Below are positions 9,385-23,857 of a stretch of 64,000 nucleotides of DNA, one piece after another. This stretch comes from Blastocladiella emersonii ATCC 22665. Lineage: Eukaryota; Blastocladiomycota; Blastocladiomycetes; Blastocladiales; Blastocladiaceae. A program made the translations under genes and the position numbers. The stretch spans positions 62,001 through 126,000 of the forward strand of contig JANHCV010000012.1 in NCBI GenBank assembly GCA_025594325.1, given 5' to 3'. How positions within the stretch are numbered: the stretch's first letter is position 1; each line of letters begins with the position of its first letter. The notes below the pieces were generated by a model. It did not search any database, was not told where the DNA came from, and worked only from the letters and a program-made list of their open reading frames with translations.

Positions 9385-11767
9385 GGTTATCAATACAGGT
9401 GGCAGTGGCGGTGCTGTGGGTGCGAGCGGCGGGCGGATCGGCGGGGCGGGAGAGCAGAAGGGCGCGGGGAGGGGGCGACGGCGGGCGGGCGGCGGGGCGG
9501 CGGGGCCGCTTGGGTGGCGGCGAGGGGCGCCCGCACGCGTGCCGCTCGCTCGAGATCACCGCCGACCTGATGGCGACAGGAGTGGCAGCCGCGAAGGCTC
9601 GCTCCTCTTCACCGACTCGTACGCCCATGGAGAGCCCACGCAACACATGTAGCATGCAATGACTTTATGCAACGTGATCTTCTGTTCCGATTGAGTCGCC
9701 CGGCCGCCAAAAGAGCTGCTTTTCACCCGGCTGCGCTGTCGCCCGGCGCTAGATCCTGCGCTCCGCGGCCTCTCGCTTTCCACGACCTTTACTTCAACGT
9801 TCAACGGCTACACACTCTTTGCGATACATCTGTGGAGCACACACGGATAGGAATGTCAGTGGCGATAGTCGTTTCGTAAATTCACGCCGACTCAGGCGAG
9901 GACAGCCGGGCGACTATTCGGGCCCGCCCGACGCCGAATGCCGACATCTCAATTTTCCGGCCAGTTTCGTGCGTCTCAAGGAGAACCTCGACAAGACTTG
10001 AAATCCGTTGGTCACGCACGGGCGTCGTACTCGCCAGCAAAGTAGATGGCGAGTCGTGATCGGGCGCTTCCGATATTGCAAATCCAGCCTGTCTTTTTTT
10101 TTTTCTTGCAACCAATTCGTTCGTTCCGCTCATTAGACAGAACGATGTTGTTCGGCGCTTCGGCTTGTCCGACCTAACCGGCTCACAGGCATGCGTGTCC
10201 CGCGAAATCGCTTTTCTCACTTTACCGGATGATGGCACTGCCGCACCGACGCCCGGCGATGGCAAAATCGTATACAGTAGTCAGGTTGCTTGCCACTTGT
10301 GCTTCCTGCACGTCAGCTCCGTTAATCGGCCGATCGCGGCGGCCGATCGGGGCGTGAGAAATTGCCAGGCCAGGTAGCCCGGTTTAACTTCGCCGACGTA
10401 ATTCTCTCGCACAGGCACGCTTCTAAATCGCGTGTTTCGCTCACTTCAAATAAAATGCTTCGAGGTGCCGGGATCCACGAATGAAAGCGCGTTCTCTGCC
10501 TCCATGGGCAATCCAGTTGGCCGTGCTCTCAGCCACGTATACAAGGCATTTCGCGTTCATTTCTTCAATGAAAGCTTCCCTGCCATTGCTTCCGCCCGCG
10601 CCATTTGCTGAACCCTACGAATACGATTGCTCGCCTTGAATTCACTGACGATGTCAGCCAAGTGGGCTTAGCGCTGCCTGCTCTGCTCTCTCCATTTACA
10701 ACGTGGAATATTGGGTGTGACCCAGTCCACCTGCAACGCTGAAACGTACCTACCACCACTCCAAGAGGTCTCGCCCGCGGAACGCACCGCCGGGGTCTCT
10801 TTACGCGACCAATCAACAACGCAGATTGTTGCGATCGCGGCACTGCCTGACCTCGAAGGTGAGCTAGCTGGGCAGGCGAAGCGTCTGGATGGAGGCCGCG
10901 TACACACACCCACACGCGCGTGCGTGCTCCTCGGTACTCACTCACTGGCTTGGTGTGCTTGAGCCGTCGTCGCCACAACTACTTCTCCGTCCACATGTAT
11001 TTTCACTTGTGTGGAACAGGACCGACCGAGTGGCGCTGCGTGTGGCGCAACGCGTCGCCCGCGGCTCACGGTGCGTGCGCCAACGAAAGCAATTGATTGA
11101 TCCGAGCATTCGCTCTTTGCATTAGTCACGCGTCTTTTATTCAACACCAAGATGAAGATATGTAGAGGAAAGGGAAATACATCCGCCGACAGACACAACC
11201 TACACGTTCGTGCGGACGCGGTAAAACGAGATCCCGCGCCGCAGAAGCAAAAGGAACCTCGCTCGAACGACCCCCCTACGTAGGGTTCGATCGGTAAGCC
11301 GGCGCCCGTGAGACTCGTCACGCTATCCAAGCCCACCACGCTTGAACCGAACGTGGGGGATCAAGTTCAGCTATCTGGATGCTGGCGGTCAGTCGGTTTC
11401 TGACCTTGGTGCCATTTTGCGCCCGTCCACACTCAGACGCACACGCACACGCACACCTCCCAGTCAACAAATGTATTATGACAAGCGAGGATACTGGCGA
11501 AGCGGCGAGCGGCTCGAGATGCACAAGGCAGGTCAAGCGGTCGCTTGCGCAAAGCGTGGTAATACCGGTCGTGTGTGCGTGAAGAAAGTATGTATTGCAA
11601 TATTTGTGTGTGTCTTCCGCCTCATCATCGTGTCACTCCCGTACCGTACCACCATCCCGAGTCATCTCCCCCATCATGGCCATGATATGATGGCCGGGTG
11701 GCGTTTGCGGCCTCGCCGTGGCCCCCGCCCGTGCGCTGCTACTCTACTCCTGCGTATTCTGCATCTC
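9385..11767. other. Gene-free interval of 2.4 kb
   Basis: No supported gene, tRNA or repeat family was found. The GC content is lower than in the neighbouring genes and all open frames are short. A T13 run (10095-10107) and short CA-rich stretches near 10904 and 11432 are the only simple sequences noticed. The left end presumably holds the tropomyosin promoter. Confidence 0.4.
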
Positions 11768-12679
11768 CTACTTGCGCGCCTTCATCGCCTTCTCGGCCAT
11801 CACCTTTTCGGCCTTGGCCTTAGCCTTGGCCGGCGCGCTGCTCAGCTCCGCGCACCCGTCCTCACCGAGCTCCTTGAGCCACGCGTTGGCGATCCATTTC
11901 GCGATCGCCGGCTCGTACAGCACGAGGTCCGGGTAGTGGTCGATCAGGTACCCGACCATGGCGGCGGGCATCATCTCGATGCCCGAGAGCCACGGCACAA
12001 CGGCTCCCAGCGTCTCGGCCAGGACCGCAGCGGCGGGTGCTGGCGGCGCGTCGGCGGGCTTGGCGAGCGCGGGGATGGGCTCGGTCAGGCACACGTGCGT
12101 GATCTTGTCCGTGTTCCCGTTGCGCTTGACGACGCCGGCGGCCTCGAGGTGCTTGACGGCGAGCTCCAGGACCTGGAGCCGTTGGCCGACCCCGTGGAGT
12201 AGTTTCTTCTTCCCGATCGACTCGGCCAGATCCTCGACGGTCTGCGGGCCGTCCTTGAAGAGGCAGTACGCGAGGACACGGCGGACGTGCTCGAGCAGGT
12301 TGCCGCCAAGGACGCGGCGGTGGAGCGGCCGGTACAGGTCGTTGAGCTGGAGCGTGGGCATGTCCGGTGTCCAGAGCGCGGGATCGACGAGCCGGCGGAA
12401 CACGAGGCCCACCTCAAAGGACGCCATCGCGTCGAGCGCCGAGTAGAGGAGCATGTCCGGGGTCCACTGGTCCGGCGGAAGGTCCCAGTTGGAGCAGGAG
12501 AGGCGCTTGTCCTTCCACGCGACGCCAAAGTTGAAGTACGTGGGGCCATGGCCAATGTCGAGCAGGGCGCCGGTCTCCTGCGTGAAGTCGGGCAGCGGCT
12601 CGTTGTGGTAGCGGTGCGCGCACTTGGGGCACGCGCCGAGGCCGGGGTAGGTGCGGTTCTTGGACGTTACATTTCTGCG
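11768..12679 (-). pseudogene. 3'-5' exonuclease-like fragment, 5' truncated
   Basis: An open frame of 303 residues with coding character but no start codon; an in-frame TGA sits at 12680-12682. The part I read as nuclease-like is KDKRLSCSNWD followed by LLYSALDAMASFEVGLVF, which resembles the third motif of DEDD 3'-5' exonucleases of the Werner type (YAALDAxAS). A CPKC-x4-H segment lies upstream. The C-terminal half is helical with a Lys/Ala-rich end. The N-terminal exonuclease motifs cannot be placed in the 270 bp before the ABC transporter gene, so this looks like a truncated copy. A missed upstream exon is the alternative. Family assignment is tentative. Confidence 0.45.
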
Positions 12680-12949
12680 TCATTGAACCTTCAAGTCAAA
12701 GTTCAGGCTGAATGACTTGGCGAAGAGGAACCGGGTTGCACGCGTTGCGCCACACAGCGTGCGTGTGTTCACCGCGTCGTGCATGGCCCATGTCTGCTCC
12801 GCGAAGTGTGGCAGGTGTCAATACGCGGTCCATGAGCGCCACTTAAAACCACTCTGCTTCCGCTCTCCCAAACCTGGCGGCGCAAAACGAAAATTGGGCG
12901 TAGTGAAGCTGTGTATTACTCTGCACGCGAGGTGCGCTCTCCTTGAGGC

Positions 12950-15900
12950 TCACTCGCTTGAGTAGAACGCGCGGACCGCCTCGGCATCAGCAGCAGCGGC
13001 CTCGCTGATGAGACGGCTAAAGTACCCGCCGCCCGCATCGCCGCTGTCCTGTTGAGCGGGGCGGAGTAGGAGGAGGTCGCGCGGGTGGCCCGACTCAACG
13101 ACGCGGCCACCATCGACGACGATGACCCGGTCGCACCCGAGATCGACAAGCGTGCGTAGGCGGTGCGCGATCGTGATCACCGTCACCGACTCCTTGGCGT
13201 ATATGGCGCGGAACACGCGCCAGAACTGCTCGTCCGAGGCATACTCCATGGACGACGTCGGCTCGTCGCTACGCGATTTCAATCCATCAGCGGGCTGTAG
13301 CGTGAGCGCGTGAGAGAAGGACGTACCACAGAAAGATCTTGGCCCGCTTCTGCCGCGCCGCGACCATGGACCGGAGCAGCGCAATCAGCTGGACCTGGCC
13401 CTGGGACAGATCGCCCGCGCGCTCGAGCTCCGTGTCGAGGCCGAACGGCAGCTGCGCGGAAAACTCGGCGAGCAGGGCGTGCAGCTCCGCGTCGCTGACG
13501 TCGCCCGTCGGGTCGAGCGTGTACCGCAGCGTGCCCTGCAGCAGCACCGCCTCCTGGTTGACGTAGCCCAGCTGCCGGCGGAGGTAGTGCACCGAGAGAT
13601 CGCGCATGTCGACGCCGTCTATGAAGACCGAGCCCGTTGTGTGCGGAAGGGCGCGGAGCAGCGCGGCGAACAGCGTGGACTTGGACGAGCCCGTTCGCCC
13701 AAGTATCGCGACGCGGGCGCCGCACGGGACCGTGAACGACACGTCGCGCAGGACCCAGTGCCACTCTTCCTCGCCCGCGTCCTTCGAGCGCGTGTACGCG
13801 CCGCTCAGGTTGCGCACCTCGATGGGACCCGCAGACGGCCAGCCGGGTACGCGCTCAATGCCGCCGCTCGGCTCGGTGGGAAGCGCCAGATGCTCACCGA
13901 CGCGCTCGACCGACTGCACGTTGGTCTCGACGTTGGCAAGCCCGAGTACCGTGAGGTTGAGCGTCTGCGCAAGGACCAGGACGTAGTTGAGGGCGAGCGC
14001 GGCCCACGGACCGACCCGCTCGGCATCGCCCATGGCGGGTCGAGGAGCCGTAGCCGCCATGATCAGGAAGCCAATGGCAGCGAGGAAGCTGACGACGGCC
14101 ATGATCACGTCGGCGTGCACGAGGTACCACCGCGTGCAACTGACCCGGGCCATAGTAAGCCGCTGCGACGTGGTGAGCCGGTCGAGAGTTGACTGCAGAA
14201 AGTAGGTCTCGCGCGAGAAGGCTCGGATACACGTCGCTGCCATCTGCAGCTCGCCAATCCGCTCGAGAACGGGCGCAAAGTGGGTGCCCTCCATGCGCCG
14301 CATGTCGCGCGACGCGCGGACGTAGATGCGGCTGAGGTGACCAAATACGAGGAGGCCAGGGAGACAGAATAGTAGCACGGCCGGAGAGGCGAGCGCCAGC
14401 GCGGCAATCGAGGTCAAACCGTTGAGTGTCCACCCGAGCGCCACCTTGACGTCGACGGCGAGGTCGCTGTCGATGCTGCCAAAGTCGCGGGATAGCCGCG
14501 TCATGCAGTACGCAATGTTGTCGGCGAACCAGGTCAGCGGGAAGGCGAGCGTACGCCGGACGAGCGCCTGGTGCAGGTCGTGCGAAGCTTGGTGCGCGCC
14601 GTGAAGAAGCAGCCAGTAAGCAACGGCGTGGGCCGCGACGGAAGCGAACTTGAGGGTAGCCATGGCGGTGAGAGCCCAGGTAGTCGAGGACGGAGTCGCG
14701 GACCAGTCCTTGAGGAACACGTCTGCGTTCAGCTGGAGGGCCTGGACCGCAGCGAGGAAAATGAGAGCAGCGAGGCCGCGAGCGTAGCCAAATGACGACA
14801 TGTAGCGGTGGTAGTGGGCAAGCTTGATGGAGCCGGTAGAACGTGACTCTTCGCGACGGACAGGTGCGGCGGAGCCAGGGACTGGGAAGCTCGACTGAGT
14901 TGCATCAGAAACGGCAGAATTAGCCGAATGTGCTGTTTTCTCGGCCTGCTCGATAACGCGGAGAAGGTCGGGTCGGGTAGCCGAAACCTCAGCTGGCGTA
15001 CCGGCTGCAACAACTCGGCCAGAGTCAAGGCACACGACAAGGTCTGCGGCCGACGTGGCAAGCGCGACCGCGTTCGAAGCAAAGATGACCGTCTTGCCAT
15101 ACTTGCGCACGGCCGGAATGAGAGCCTGATGGTACAGGTGATTGGCGGTGATCGTGTCGACCGCGTTCAGGTCCTCGATCAACATCACGTCAGCGTCCGA
15201 GTACAGGGCACGGGCGAGAGCGACACGTTGGCGAGTGCCACCGGAAAGCGTTGAGGGACCGACATGCGTGAGATTGCCGTAAGGAAGAGCATCAATGTCG
15301 GGGCCCAGGGCGCACTGGTCAATGACGCGAGCGAAGCGAGACGCGTCCCAAGAGCGGCCAAACGTGATGTTTTCGCGGAAGGAAGCGTTGAGAATGGAAA
15401 CGGTCTGCTCGACGTAGGCAAGCTTGCGGTCGGGAAACTGGATAGTGCCGCGCGTGAGAGGAAGCTCTACACACGGATCGAACGCGGCTGGTCAGCACAC
15501 TCACACTCTACCAACTTCGCTGCTAGGATGAGCTACTTACCCCCGAGCAACGCCAAAAGCAGGGAACTCTTCCCACTCGCCAGCGGCCCAATTATGACGC
15601 TGAGCTTGCCCAGCGGGAGTGTAAGTGCCGGGATGTCAAGGGTAAACTGAGAGCCCAGCGGGATCTGGACGGAGTCAAACATGATGTTGCCGTTCGGCTC
15701 GCACTTGCGGTGAGGGCCGGGCTGCCGCGAAGCCGTGTGCTGCTGAGACTGGTCAAAGAACTTGGCCAGTCGGCGCCAAGCTATGAAGCCGGCAACCACG
15801 ACGCGGCCATACAGCTCCGGGACCTGGCGCATCGGCCATTCGAGCATGTACAGGAGGAACACACCAGTGAAGACCTGCGATGGTGTGAGAGGTAGAGCCG

Positions 15901-17479
15901 GATTGGCCCACGCGTAGGCGCCAAATGTAATCACCGTGACGGCGACCGGCGTGAGCGTCGCTAGGAGGATCATGGCCGCGTTCCACGCGAGGGCGGATGA
16001 AACGAGACTCAACTCGCTGACGCGTTCTGTTTCAATCTTGGCCTTGAACAACGACTCCCAGACCTGGGCCTTGATGAGGCGGATTGATGCGAGCACCTGG
16101 GACACGAGCGCCAGGCGGCGGTCCGTGTAGCGGCTGGCCTCGCGCTGGCGGGCCTTGACACGTTGAGCAATCGCCATGTTGGCGGGGACCGCGGCCAGGA
16201 CGACGAAGATTGCCGCCGCGACGGGAACGATGCCATAGAGCGCGACGAGGTAAATAAGAGCGTAGACGGCACGCAGCGGGAGGAAGAAGGCCGAAGAACC
16301 GCGGTTGAAGATATCCGTCAGCTTGCGCGCGTCGCCGGCGGCGAGCGAGATGGCGTTCTCCGCGGGGCGGGAGGACTTGAGCAGGCTCTCGGCGACCAGG
16401 GCCGTCATGACCGAGGAGGCGCGCATACCGAGGGCCCGGGACCAAAAGTTACACTGGGTCTCGGCCATGACGCGGATGACGCCTGTCGCGAAAAAGACGA
16501 CGGCCCAGGCGTACCCAATTGCGAGCGACTCCATGCGCTCATGCTGCTGGTTGTCGTAAGACTCGCGGCGATCGAGAAAAGCGAGGAACTGCTGCATCGA
16601 GTAGGCGGTAGCAAAAGGCACGGTGAAGTTGATGAAGCCAAGGCAGAGCGTCAAGCTGGCCTGCCAGCGCATGACCGACATGAAGAGCGTGCGGAACAGC
16701 CCAGAATCCGGATTCGCGGACCGGTAGCGCAGGAAGCGGTCAAAGAGCAGCGTCGGGGACTCGGACTCGAACAGGTCGGGGCAGTCGTCCAGCTCGAGCC
16801 ACTCGACCTGGAGAGCGCGCGCCATGGTCGGCCACGCCCAGCGGAAGGTGACGAGCTCCCACAGCGAGGAAGCGGAGGCGCGCGAGATCGAAGGCTGGTC
16901 AATGAAGCTCGACTGGTGCGCGAAGCCGTGTAGAACAAGCGGAAACGCAAAGATCGCGACGCGGGTCTGGCTTTCCGGCGTGCAATCGGTGAGATAGACC
17001 ACGTCGAGGGCGTCAAAGACCGCGAGCGCAAGCATTCCCACGAGGTAGCCGCCGACCATGAGACTGCACGAGATATGGGCAAAGGCGGGAGTCTCGACCT
17101 GCCGACGGCGCATGTAGACGGAGGCAGCAGCAAGCATCGTCGCGACAATCTACATCAAGCGGTCAGTCATGAAAGCGCGGCTGTGTGCGGTATGGATCCA
17201 CCATACCCAGCCGACAGATTCAGGACTGGCCATTCCGTTGTCGCCGAAGTAGAGCACCGCGACGGCGAGCATCACAGCGACTTGGGCGACACCGAACAGG
17301 GTCTCGAGCATCAAGGGCACGCCCATGCGCCTGGACAAGCGATCCTCGCCCAACACAGGAGCATAGCCCGCGCCGGCCCGAACATCGCGGGACTCGGTCG
17401 CCTTGCGGACGAGCGCGACGAGCGCAAGGGCGACCACCCACAGGATGGGTGGCAGCACGAAGGCGTCACGGACAATCAT
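12950..17479 (-). CDS. ABCC-type (MRP/YCF1-like) full ABC transporter, copy 1
   Basis: A multidrug-resistance-type exporter with two TMD-NBD halves and an N-terminal membrane extension, 1,446 residues. Exons are 17479-17207, 17149-15541, 15466-13327 and 13268-12950; every junction keeps frame. NBD1: Walker A GPLASGKSS (about residue 610, at an exon end), signature LSGGTRQ, Walker B VMLIED. NBD2: Walker A GRTGSSKST, signature LSQGQ, Walker B IFLCDEPTSS rebuilt by splicing, H-loop IAHRL. The missing glycine in NBD2 Walker A and Glu-Asp in NBD1 Walker B are departures from the family. The start at 17479 is the first ATG; the frame is open about 30 codons further. It is divergent from GCP4. Substrate unknown. 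A second 3' end is at 63598-64000. Confidence 0.88.
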
Positions 17480-17848
17480 CCTCGAGGCGGTTGTGGGGGA
17501 GAGAAGCGATCCAACGGGCCTCAAGACGAGGTTTTGGGTCTCGCCGACAGCGAACGGGGCTGACTCGGCGGTGCGTCACTTCGGGCGCGGCCGACCCGCC
17601 AACCATGTCGCGACGTCGCGAGCGCCGTCAGGGATCGGCCGAGTGCCTTCCTCGATGTTGCATGGAGCGCGAAGCGTCGGGTGCTGCGAGTCCATGAGCT
17701 GCATGTGTCGTGGAGGGGGCCAGAGGGAGGAGAAGCCGACGAGCGCGGAGAACGTCGAGGTCGGCGTGCATGCAGCCGTCGGTGTCCATCCATCGCGTAC
17801 CATGAATCGTTTGCCCAGCCGCTGAATCTTGATGCAACCTGCCCAACC

Positions 17849-20430
17849 ATGATCCACGAACTGCTGGTTGCCATGTCGGGGTACCCGGGCGACGTGTTCG
17901 TGCCGTCGCCGCCCGCGCCCTTGTCCGCGTCGACATTCGTGGTCCGGCCCGACTTCCCGTACCTGCACCCGGCCGAGCGCGGCGTGCTGAACCGGCTCGC
18001 GCAGCTCGGGTTCTGGGTGCGCGAGCTGACCGACTTTGCCGACCACGAGACGGCCGCGCCGCCGTCGGTCGCCCACGCCGATGCGGCCGCAGAGCGCACC
18101 ACCGGGTACGGCCACGGGTGCTACTCGCACGGGCTCGCGACGGGAGTCCGGCGCGTCGTATCCGACTACCTCGCGCAAGTCGATGCCGCCGAGACGGAGC
18201 TGCTCGGCAGCGCGTCGGGGCTGGGCGACCACGGCGGGCGGACGCCGTGGGCCAAGCTGGCCGCCGATTTCGCGCCCGTGGGGGTGGTCCTCGAGGCCGT
18301 GGTGATGCTGGTGCGCGAGTACCGCGCGCGCCGGCTCGACGAGTACTACGGCGTGCGCGTGCTGGACCTGGTGCTGCCGCGGCTCCTGGACGGCCGCCCG
18401 CCCGTCGCCGCCGCGATGCGCCACCTTGCCCACGCGTGCCTCGCCGTCTTCTTCAAGCACCTCGCGGGTTACCTGCTCCACGCGTCCGCGCACGACCCGT
18501 GGCGCGAGTTCTTTATCGTGCCCGAGACTTCGGCGGCTGGTGACGGTGAGGCGGGCCGCACTGGCGGAAGAGAATACGAGCAGTTCCGCATCGAGTCGGC
18601 GCTGGTCCCGACCGCGCTCGTATCGCCCGCGCTCGCCGAGTCGATCCTGTTCACCGTCACGTCGTCGTACATTGTCCAAAAGTCGCCACGGAGTTCTGGT
18701 ACGCCTTCTCGCGTGTACTCATCGCGAATCGGGCCCCTAACCCGCGGCCAACAGAGCTCATCACGCCGGCAATGTGGCAGAACCAACTACACATCCTGTC
18801 GCGCCTGCTCGACGTGCAGACGGAGCTGCGCCCGCTCGACCTCACCATCGCCATGGACTCGATCCGCCGCGACTACACGCACGCCTTGTGGAAGATCATG
18901 GTCCTGGACGAGAAGATGCTCGACTACCTCGCGGTTCGTGTCCTCCCACTACTCGCTATGAACACACCCACTGAACCGTACCCACCCAACAGGCAATCAA
19001 AACCGTGTACCTGGGCGGCAACGGCGCGTTCCACACCCACTTTCTGTCCCAGGTCGCGCACCTCGAGTCGCGCGCCATCGAGCACGGCGCGGGCGTCGGC
19101 GAGCGCGAGCTCAATTTCGCGCTGCACTCGAGCTACTCGCAGACCACCCCGAGTTCGGGCGCCGACCCGGCGTCCGCCGCGCTCGCGGATATCGTCAAGC
19201 AGTTCCGCTTCACGCTCACCACGGAATCGGACCTGGCGTTTACGCCTTTCCGGCACCTCCCCGTCACCACCCCCTCCTCCTCCGACGAAACCCCCGCGAC
19301 GACGACCGCAACGCTGACGCTCCCGCTGCCGTGGCCCCTTTCGCTCGTCCTGCCTGCGTCGCACCTCGCCGCGTACAACCGCGCGTTCCACGCGCTCTCG
19401 CACCTCCGCCGAGTCCACGCCCGCCTCGTCGCGCTGCACCTCCCGCTGCGCGCCGTCTCGCAGCGGTACCACCACCGCGGCCCGCTGGCCCGCACCGCCT
19501 TTGCGGCATGTACCGCGCGCACCGAGATGCTCGCCGTCCTCGACTCCGTCCTCGGCGCGGCGCATACCGCAATCGAGGCCGCGTACGCGCGGCTCGTGGA
19601 CGTGATCCGCGCCGATACCGAGTCGGGCACCGCGCTCGCGTCGCTCGACGACTGGCGCGCGCACGCCGCGCAGCTCGCGGCGACGGCCGAGGCCGCCGTG
19701 TTTCTCCCTGCGAGCGCGGCGGCGGTGCGGGACGCGCTCGCGCGCGTCGTCGGCGTCGCGGACTTGTTTGCGGGCGTCGTCGAGGCGAGTGTCGGCGAGC
19801 AGCAGGTGCGCGAGTGGGCGTGGGTCGAGGAGAATTCGCGCGACGGGGCACGGCGCGCCGCAGGCGGGACCGCGACGGGTGGGATGGCGGCGGCGAACTC
19901 GGCCGAGACGGAGCGGCGGGTCCGTGCCGCGATGGATGACCGCGACCAGGAGATTCACCGGTTGGCCGAGGTACGTCTGTCGCGCGCTGATACGCGGTGG
20001 GCGGAGACTGACGAAGGGAGTACGTAGGAATTTCACGGCGAAGCACGATTCTTCTACCAGCTGCTCGAGGGCCTGCGCGGGCGCGGCGCAGCGCTGGTCC
20101 AAGACCTGCTGCTGCGGGTACGCACCTTCCCCTCAACCGCTTGCCCCGACCTCACTGACCTCAACGACCGCGTGTATGCAGCTCGACTACAACCGCCACT
20201 GGACACTGGGCCCGCTACGTCAAGCGGGCGGGCGGGTGGTCGAGGGCGCGTTGCTGGACAACGACCCAGACTTTGCGTATGTCGGCCGCGAGCCCGCCAC
20301 CGATCGATGGGCCGCTGACCGCGGCTACGGCCACGCGTGGCCAGCGGGCGACAGCATGGCCATGGCCATGGCCGTGGACGACGTGTGGGCGAGCGAGCTG
20401 AACCAGCGGGTCACGGACGAGGTGTTTTGA
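17849..20430 (+). CDS. TUBGCP4: Gamma-tubulin complex component 4
   Basis: A GCP4-type subunit of the gamma-tubulin ring complex, which nucleates microtubules at spindle poles and basal bodies. Five exons: 17849-18698, 18755-18933, 18993-19970, 20028-20117 and 20182-20430, giving 781 residues. The N terminus MIHELLVAMSGYPGDVF and FPYLHPAERGVLNRL match the GCP4 GRIP1 region. The last exon begins LDYNRHWT, like the conserved GCP4 end LDYNKYYT. Intron 1 (56 nt) has a perfect CTAAC branch site and its removal fixes an apparent frame change. Intron 2 uses an unusual GTTCGT donor. The length exceeds animal GCP4 (about 667) because of Ala/Arg-rich inserts. Confidence 0.9.
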
Positions 20431-21203
20431 CGACGATGACGAAGAAGAGAAGGTTTCTTATAAATATCCCGAATGATGGTGACACGCGAGTCGCGGGGGG
20501 TATCCCAGAGAAGGAGAAAGGGAGGCCGCCCGCGCGCGCGCTGACGCAAGTCTACGCGACAGCGCACACGGCGAGCGGAGGAGGGAGAGGACTATGGCAC
20601 AAGAGAGGAGCGAGATGTGAGGCGAGCGGATAGAGGGGAAGAGACAAAAACGAGAGTATCCGCGCGGATAGTGCCAATCGGGGAGGGGAGGGTACACCTC
20701 CGAGTTGGTGTCGAGAATCGGGATGGCATAAGAAGAGGAATGGATCACACCAAAAAAAAGTACGCAAGGGGAAAGGGGGGAGGAGAGTGAGGATAATGGC
20801 AGCTAGGGGTGGGGTAGAGGAAAGACGAGTAACTCGTGCGCGCAAGAGGAGCAGGTGCGCGCGGCAGAAAGCTGGCAAAACGATGAAGGAGAGCGTACGG
20901 GGGAGGGGTGATCGAGAGAGAGAGGAACGGAAGAGACAGAGAAACAAAAACCAGACAAAGAGGGAGAGAGAGTCAGGCCCAGGGGGTGAAGGGCGCCACG
21001 AGATGGGGAGGGACAACTCCGTGGCCGCACAACGTTCTCGGTGGGGGGATGGATGGGAGGGAGAGCAGCGAGATACAGGCGGGAGGAACGGTGTAAGAAC
21101 GTGAGGTGCGAGGCAAAAGTTGTCGATGAGCGAGGTACGGGACGCGCCACCCAAGCTGCGGTCCCACGAAGGGAGCACAGGGGCCAAAGCAGCGTCGGCC
21201 GCC
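20431..21203. other. Convergent 3' flanks of GCP4 and Ded1
   Basis: No gene is seen. From about 20510 to 21110 the plus strand is strongly G/A-rich (repeated gagag), so the minus strand is C/T-rich, as expected for a long 3' UTR of the Ded1 gene. Long frames here are low-complexity shadows. Confidence 0.5.
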
Positions 21204-23405
<2,202 letters not shown>

Positions 23406-23857
23406 GGTGGAGGGTGGGGGAGCGGTGTAGGGTGCGGATCGGGGAGGATGGGAAGAGCGCGGGGGGTGGGAGGGGGCCGGAGGGGGGCCGGAGGGGGGGC
23501 CGGCCGGAGGGGGGAGGGGAGGGCGGGCACGGCGCGCGGCGCGGGGGGGTGCGACTCTCCCACACGCTCCCGCCCGCCGCCCAGCTGGACGCGCCTGGCC
23601 GGACTGACTCGAAATAGAATGGGACTCGCTCACGTGCCGCGACCTGATCGGTTGCCGCTCGAAGGTGACGGGCGTGGCAGGTGCGCCGGCTGTGCGCCAC
23701 CGCGACGCCACACGCCCACTGATTTCAGCCACCGCTTCGTCGTTCATTCCTCCATCATTCCTCTGCTCATCGCAACCCCATGCACTCGTCGCGGAAGCCC
23801 TCGCTCTTGCTCCCGTAGCGCTCACACGGAACTACCCGCAATACCACCACCACCACC

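Noticed and set aside
18661-18780. A frameshift in GCP4 between IVQK and the following frame
   Set aside because: A 56-nt intron (18699-18754) with a CTAAC branch site joins the two frames correctly, so no frameshift is needed.
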